A stretch of DNA of 9,155 bases from Methanobacterium sp. Its GTDB lineage: Archaea; Methanobacteriota; Methanobacteria; Methanobacteriales; Methanobacteriaceae. Numbering within the stretch: the first letter of the stretch is position 1; every line of letters starts with the position of its first letter. Of this stretch, positions 7,012 through 9,155 are shown in pieces. The notes below the pieces were generated by a model. It worked only from the letters and a program-made list of their open reading frames with translations, was not told the origin of the DNA and ran no database searches. Where the stretch lies: contig WASR01000341.1 in assembly GCA_009712615.1 (NCBI GenBank), positions 1 through 9,155 of the forward strand, written 5' to 3'. Both the position numbers and the translations under genes were made by a program.

Positions 7012-8397
7012 TCATTTGTAGGGATTTTTAGATATTGTATCTAGATCAAAGAATTTATCAGCCTCTTCCTTCGTCATTAGCCCCTTCAAAACCACCAAAT
7101 CCTTTATAGATTGGTCTGTTTCTAAAGCTTCCTTTGATATTTTAGCTGCTTCAGAGTACCCCAACTTGGGAGATAAAAGAGTTGCAATGCTCGGATTTTT
7201 ACCAGCTTTATCTTCTATGCTGTTTTTATTTGCCCTAATACCTTCGATACACTTCTTTTGGAACACTGGAAGGTAGTTGTTGAGCATCATCAATGATTCC
7301 AGTATATTTGAAGTAATGACTGGTGTCATTACATTGAGTTCGAATTGGCCTGCCTGGCCTGCCAACGATACTGTGCTATTGTTTCCCATTATCTGGAAGC
7401 AGATCATGTTCATACATTCTGCCATAACAGGATTAACCTTTCCAGGCATGATGGATGATCCTGGTTGCACAGGGGGTAGCACTATTTCATTTAACCCCGA
7501 AGTAGGTCCACTTCCCATGAGCCTGAGATCGTTTGCTATTCTTGAGAGTTCAACTGCAAGTTCTCCAAGGGATCCTGAAAAAGCCACCAGTATTGACCTG
7601 CTCTGGAGGGCTTCCATCCCATTTTTTGCAGGCAACCATGGCAGTGCTGTGATTTCTGAAAGTTTTTTTATCACAGTTTCCCTGTAGAGTGGTGGTGTGT
7701 TTACACCGTTACCTGTTGCTGTGCCTCCAATGGGAATTTCCAGGAGTTGGTTCCTGCTGTCATTTATTCTGTCCCTGGCTCGTTGGATTGCCATACTGTA
7801 AGCTATGAATTCATCACCTAAGGTGATGGGCATGGCGTCCATCAGGTGTGTTCTTCCTGATTTGGGTACAGAAACCATGGTTTTTCCCAGCTCTTCCATG
7901 GATCTCGAAAGGTTGGTGAGTGTTTTTAGAAGTTTGTCTGCTTCAATCACTACTGCCACGTGTGACGCAGTTGGAAAAGTATCGTTGCTTGATTGCGATC
8001 TATTAACATGGTCGTTTGGATTTAGATATGTGTATTCGCCCTTGCTGTGGCCTAATATTTCCAGTGCCCTGTTGGCGATAACCTCGTTTACATTCATGTT
8101 AAAGGATGTGCCTGCACCAGCCTGTATTAGATCCACCATGAACATATCCAGCAGTTTGCCATCTAAAATTTCTTCAGCAGCCTGAATAATTGCATGACCC
8201 CTCTCATGATCCAAGTTATCCAGCTCCATATTCGCCTCTGCTGAAGCAATTTTAAGCATTGAATATGCCTTTATTAACTCATTACTTTCCCTTCTTCCAG
8301 TTACCGGGAAATTTTCAATTGCCCTCTGTGTCTGTATACCGTAGTAGACAGAGTCAGGGAGGGTTTTTTTACCGAGAAAATCTTCTTCTTCACGCAT
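7012..8397 (-). CDS. aspA: Aspartate ammonia-lyase / class II fumarase family protein
   Basis: The 461-residue enzyme belongs to the aspartase/fumarase superfamily, homotetramers that add or remove ammonia or water across fumarate. Family signatures are complete: GAGTSFNMNVNEV (94-106), NRSQSSNDTFPT (132-143), GRTHLMDAMP (181-190) and the mobile catalytic loop GSSIMPGKVNP (313-323), with the expected active-site serine (314/315), Lys320 and Asn322. The opening YYGIQTQRAIENFP and GTSFNMN resemble bacterial aspartases, whereas QSSND resembles fumarase C. GQFELNVMTPV mixes the two. I therefore prefer aspartase (aspartate to fumarate plus ammonia) but cannot exclude fumarate hydratase. The length fits both. 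A purine-rich AAGGGGAAT precedes the ATG. It starts 13 nt after the iron-sulfur subunit gene and ends 7 nt before the rubredoxin-flavoprotein gene, so all three are almost certainly co-transcribed. Fumarate made here could feed reduction to succinate. Confidence 0.87.
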   Translation of the reverse strand: MREEEDFLGKKTLPDSVYYGIQTQRAIENFPVTGRRESNELIKAYSMLKIASAEANMELDNLDHERGHAIIQAAEEILDGKLLDMFMVDLIQAGAGTSFNMNVNEVIANRALEILGHSKGEYTYLNPNDHVNRSQSSNDTFPTASHVAVVIEADKLLKTLTNLSRSMEELGKTMVSVPKSGRTHLMDAMPITLGDEFIAYSMAIQRARDRINDSRNQLLEIPIGGTATGNGVNTPPLYRETVIKKLSEITALPWLPAKNGMEALQSRSILVAFSGSLGELAVELSRIANDLRLMGSGPTSGLNEIVLPPVQPGSSIMPGKVNPVMAECMNMICFQIMGNNSTVSLAGQAGQFELNVMTPVITSNILESLMMLNNYLPVFQKKCIEGIRANKNSIEDKAGKNPSIATLLSPKLGYSEAAKISKEALETDQSIKDLVVLKGLMTKEEADKFFDLDTISKNPYK

Positions 8398-8410
8398 ACT
8401 ATTCCCCTTA

Positions 8411-9155
8411 TTACCTGTTTTTGATGATGTTCAACTTTTCTCTTGCCTTGGCAATTGCAATTAATGGTGGAACTTCCTTTGGACAAACCCTCTTGCAGTT
8501 ACCATGAAATTCACAGTCCCACCATCCACTTGGTTTGTCTGCTAAAAAAAGTCTGGATTCATTATCCCCTTCTCTGGGGTCTATGAAGAATCTGTATAGT
8601 TTTGCAAGTGCTGCAGGACCAAGGTAGTCTGGTTTGGCACCATCCACAGGACATGCTCCAAAACAAGAGGCGCACAGTATGCAGTTGGTATAGAGTTCCA
8701 GTTCCCTGACCGCTTCTGGATCCATCAAACGTTCCAAAGTAGGGTCGGGATCTGATGGTTTGAAAACAGGTTCAACCAGTTTGTAGTAGTCAAAAAATTT
8801 GTCCATATCCACAATCAAATCCTTTTTAACTGGTAAATGGGGAAGTGGTTCTATTAAGATTTCCTTCTCAGGATCCCATTTTACAGTTTCTTCTAGGGCT
8901 TTGTATGGTGACATGGGTATCTTGAGTTCTCCATGTATGAGTGGTTCAAGCTGTGTTCTACATGCCAGTCTCGGTATCTTGTTTATGAGCATTGCACAGG
9001 TTCCGCATACAGCACCCCTGCATGAGTAATGGAATGCTATTGAATCATCGAAGTTCTGCTGTAGATGGAATAGAGCACCCAGCACAGTCATTCCAGTCGG
9101 AGGTTCAAATTCGAAACTGTCGTAGCTTCGGTTTACCATTCCCTCTTTGAATCTG
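8411..9155 (-). CDS. Succinate dehydrogenase/fumarate reductase-type iron-sulfur subunit, 5' end outside the window
   Basis: This is an SdhB/FrdB-type electron-transfer subunit with three predicted clusters. Numbering from the first in-window Met, Cys40, 45, 48 and 60 bind a [2Fe-2S] centre. CILCASCFGACP gives Cys153, 156, 159 and 163, and the later Cys209, 215 and 219 (ending CPK) complete the usual set. By analogy with SdhB, 153/156/159/219 hold a [4Fe-4S] and 163/209/215 a [3Fe-4S] cluster. The linker IEPLPHLPVKKDLIVDM is also typical. The ATG at 9139 is probably internal: the frame stays open to the edge and reads RFKEG before it, matching the usual first strand of these proteins, so a few N-terminal residues are missing. 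It ends after 242 residues without the HdrB-like CCG domains that methanogen TfrB carries. The partner flavoprotein subunit is not in the window. It is the first visible gene of a three-gene operon. Confidence 0.9.
   Translation of the reverse strand, partial: RFKEGMVNRSYDSFEFEPPTGMTVLGALFHLQQNFDDSIAFHYSCRGAVCGTCAMLINKIPRLACRTQLEPLIHGELKIPMSPYKALEETVKWDPEKEILIEPLPHLPVKKDLIVDMDKFFDYYKLVEPVFKPSDPDPTLERLMDPEAVRELELYTNCILCASCFGACPVDGAKPDYLGPAALAKLYRFFIDPREGDNESRLFLADKPSGWWDCEFHGNCKRVCPKEVPPLIAIAKAREKLNIIKNR

Noticed and set aside
7277..7687. A 136-codon plus-strand open frame opposite the lyase gene
   Set aside because: The minus-strand frame encodes a full, motif-rich enzyme; the antisense frame has no domain and no ribosome site that I can see.
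7805..8185. A 126-codon plus-strand open frame opposite the lyase gene
   Set aside because: Shadow of the conserved minus-strand coding sequence, with low-complexity Ser-rich content.
8411..9139. Taking the ATG at 9139 as the true start of the iron-sulfur subunit
   Set aside because: The frame is open to the window edge and the residues before this Met (RFKEG) fit the first strand of SdhB-type proteins, so the gene most likely begins just outside.

Overview
The window looks like a piece of a hydrogenotrophic methanogen chromosome, most probably from the order Methanobacteriales (Methanobacterium-like). This is inferred from several things together: A+T-rich gaps with an archaeal-style TATA element, Shine-Dalgarno sites of the GGTGA type, a small secreted protein rich in N-glycosylation sequons, a SdhB/TfrB-type iron-sulfur protein, and a rubredoxin fused to an FMN oxidoreductase. 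I could run no database search, so the genus is a judgement. All eight supported genes lie on the minus strand, so transcription runs from position 9155 toward position 1. No tRNA, rRNA, CRISPR array, insertion sequence or integrase was seen.

Right end (5727-9155): three tightly packed genes form a probable operon. In order of transcription they encode a succinate dehydrogenase/fumarate reductase-type iron-sulfur subunit (cut by the window edge at its N-terminus), an aspartase/class II fumarase family lyase 13 nt downstream, and a rubredoxin fused to an FMN-dependent alpha-hydroxyacid dehydrogenase-like domain 7 nt further on. The lyase makes or uses fumarate. The first protein is an electron-transfer subunit for fumarate/succinate chemistry. 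The third is a one-electron carrier joined to a flavin enzyme. Together they suggest a C4-dicarboxylate redox module whose exact reaction is unknown.

Middle (3204-5726): a 315-nt intergenic region holds a good leftward TATA element and several A+T-rich dyads. It precedes glmS (glucosamine-6-phosphate synthase), the entry point to UDP-GlcNAc and hence to pseudomurein and glycan precursors. After glmS, and separated by a 147-nt gap with two hairpin or dyad elements, lies a 94-residue secreted or membrane-anchored protein of unknown function with an Asn/Thr-rich tail.

Left end (1-3028): an XRE-cupin regulator, a hotdog-fold acyl-CoA thioesterase and an AMP-forming acyl-CoA synthetase follow one another with gaps of 87 and 65 nt, probably as one self-regulated acyl-CoA module. 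The synthetase activates an organic acid to its CoA thioester, the thioesterase can reverse this, and the regulator probably senses a related small molecule. A perfect 10-bp inverted repeat, with half-sites about four helical turns apart, lies just upstream of the regulator and is a candidate operator. The last 218 nt hold oligo-T terminator-like sequence.

The most unusual parts are the rubredoxin-flavoprotein fusion with its extra cysteine cluster, its position next to a stand-alone SdhB-type subunit and a lyase, and the small sequon-rich protein behind an 13-bp-arm dyad.
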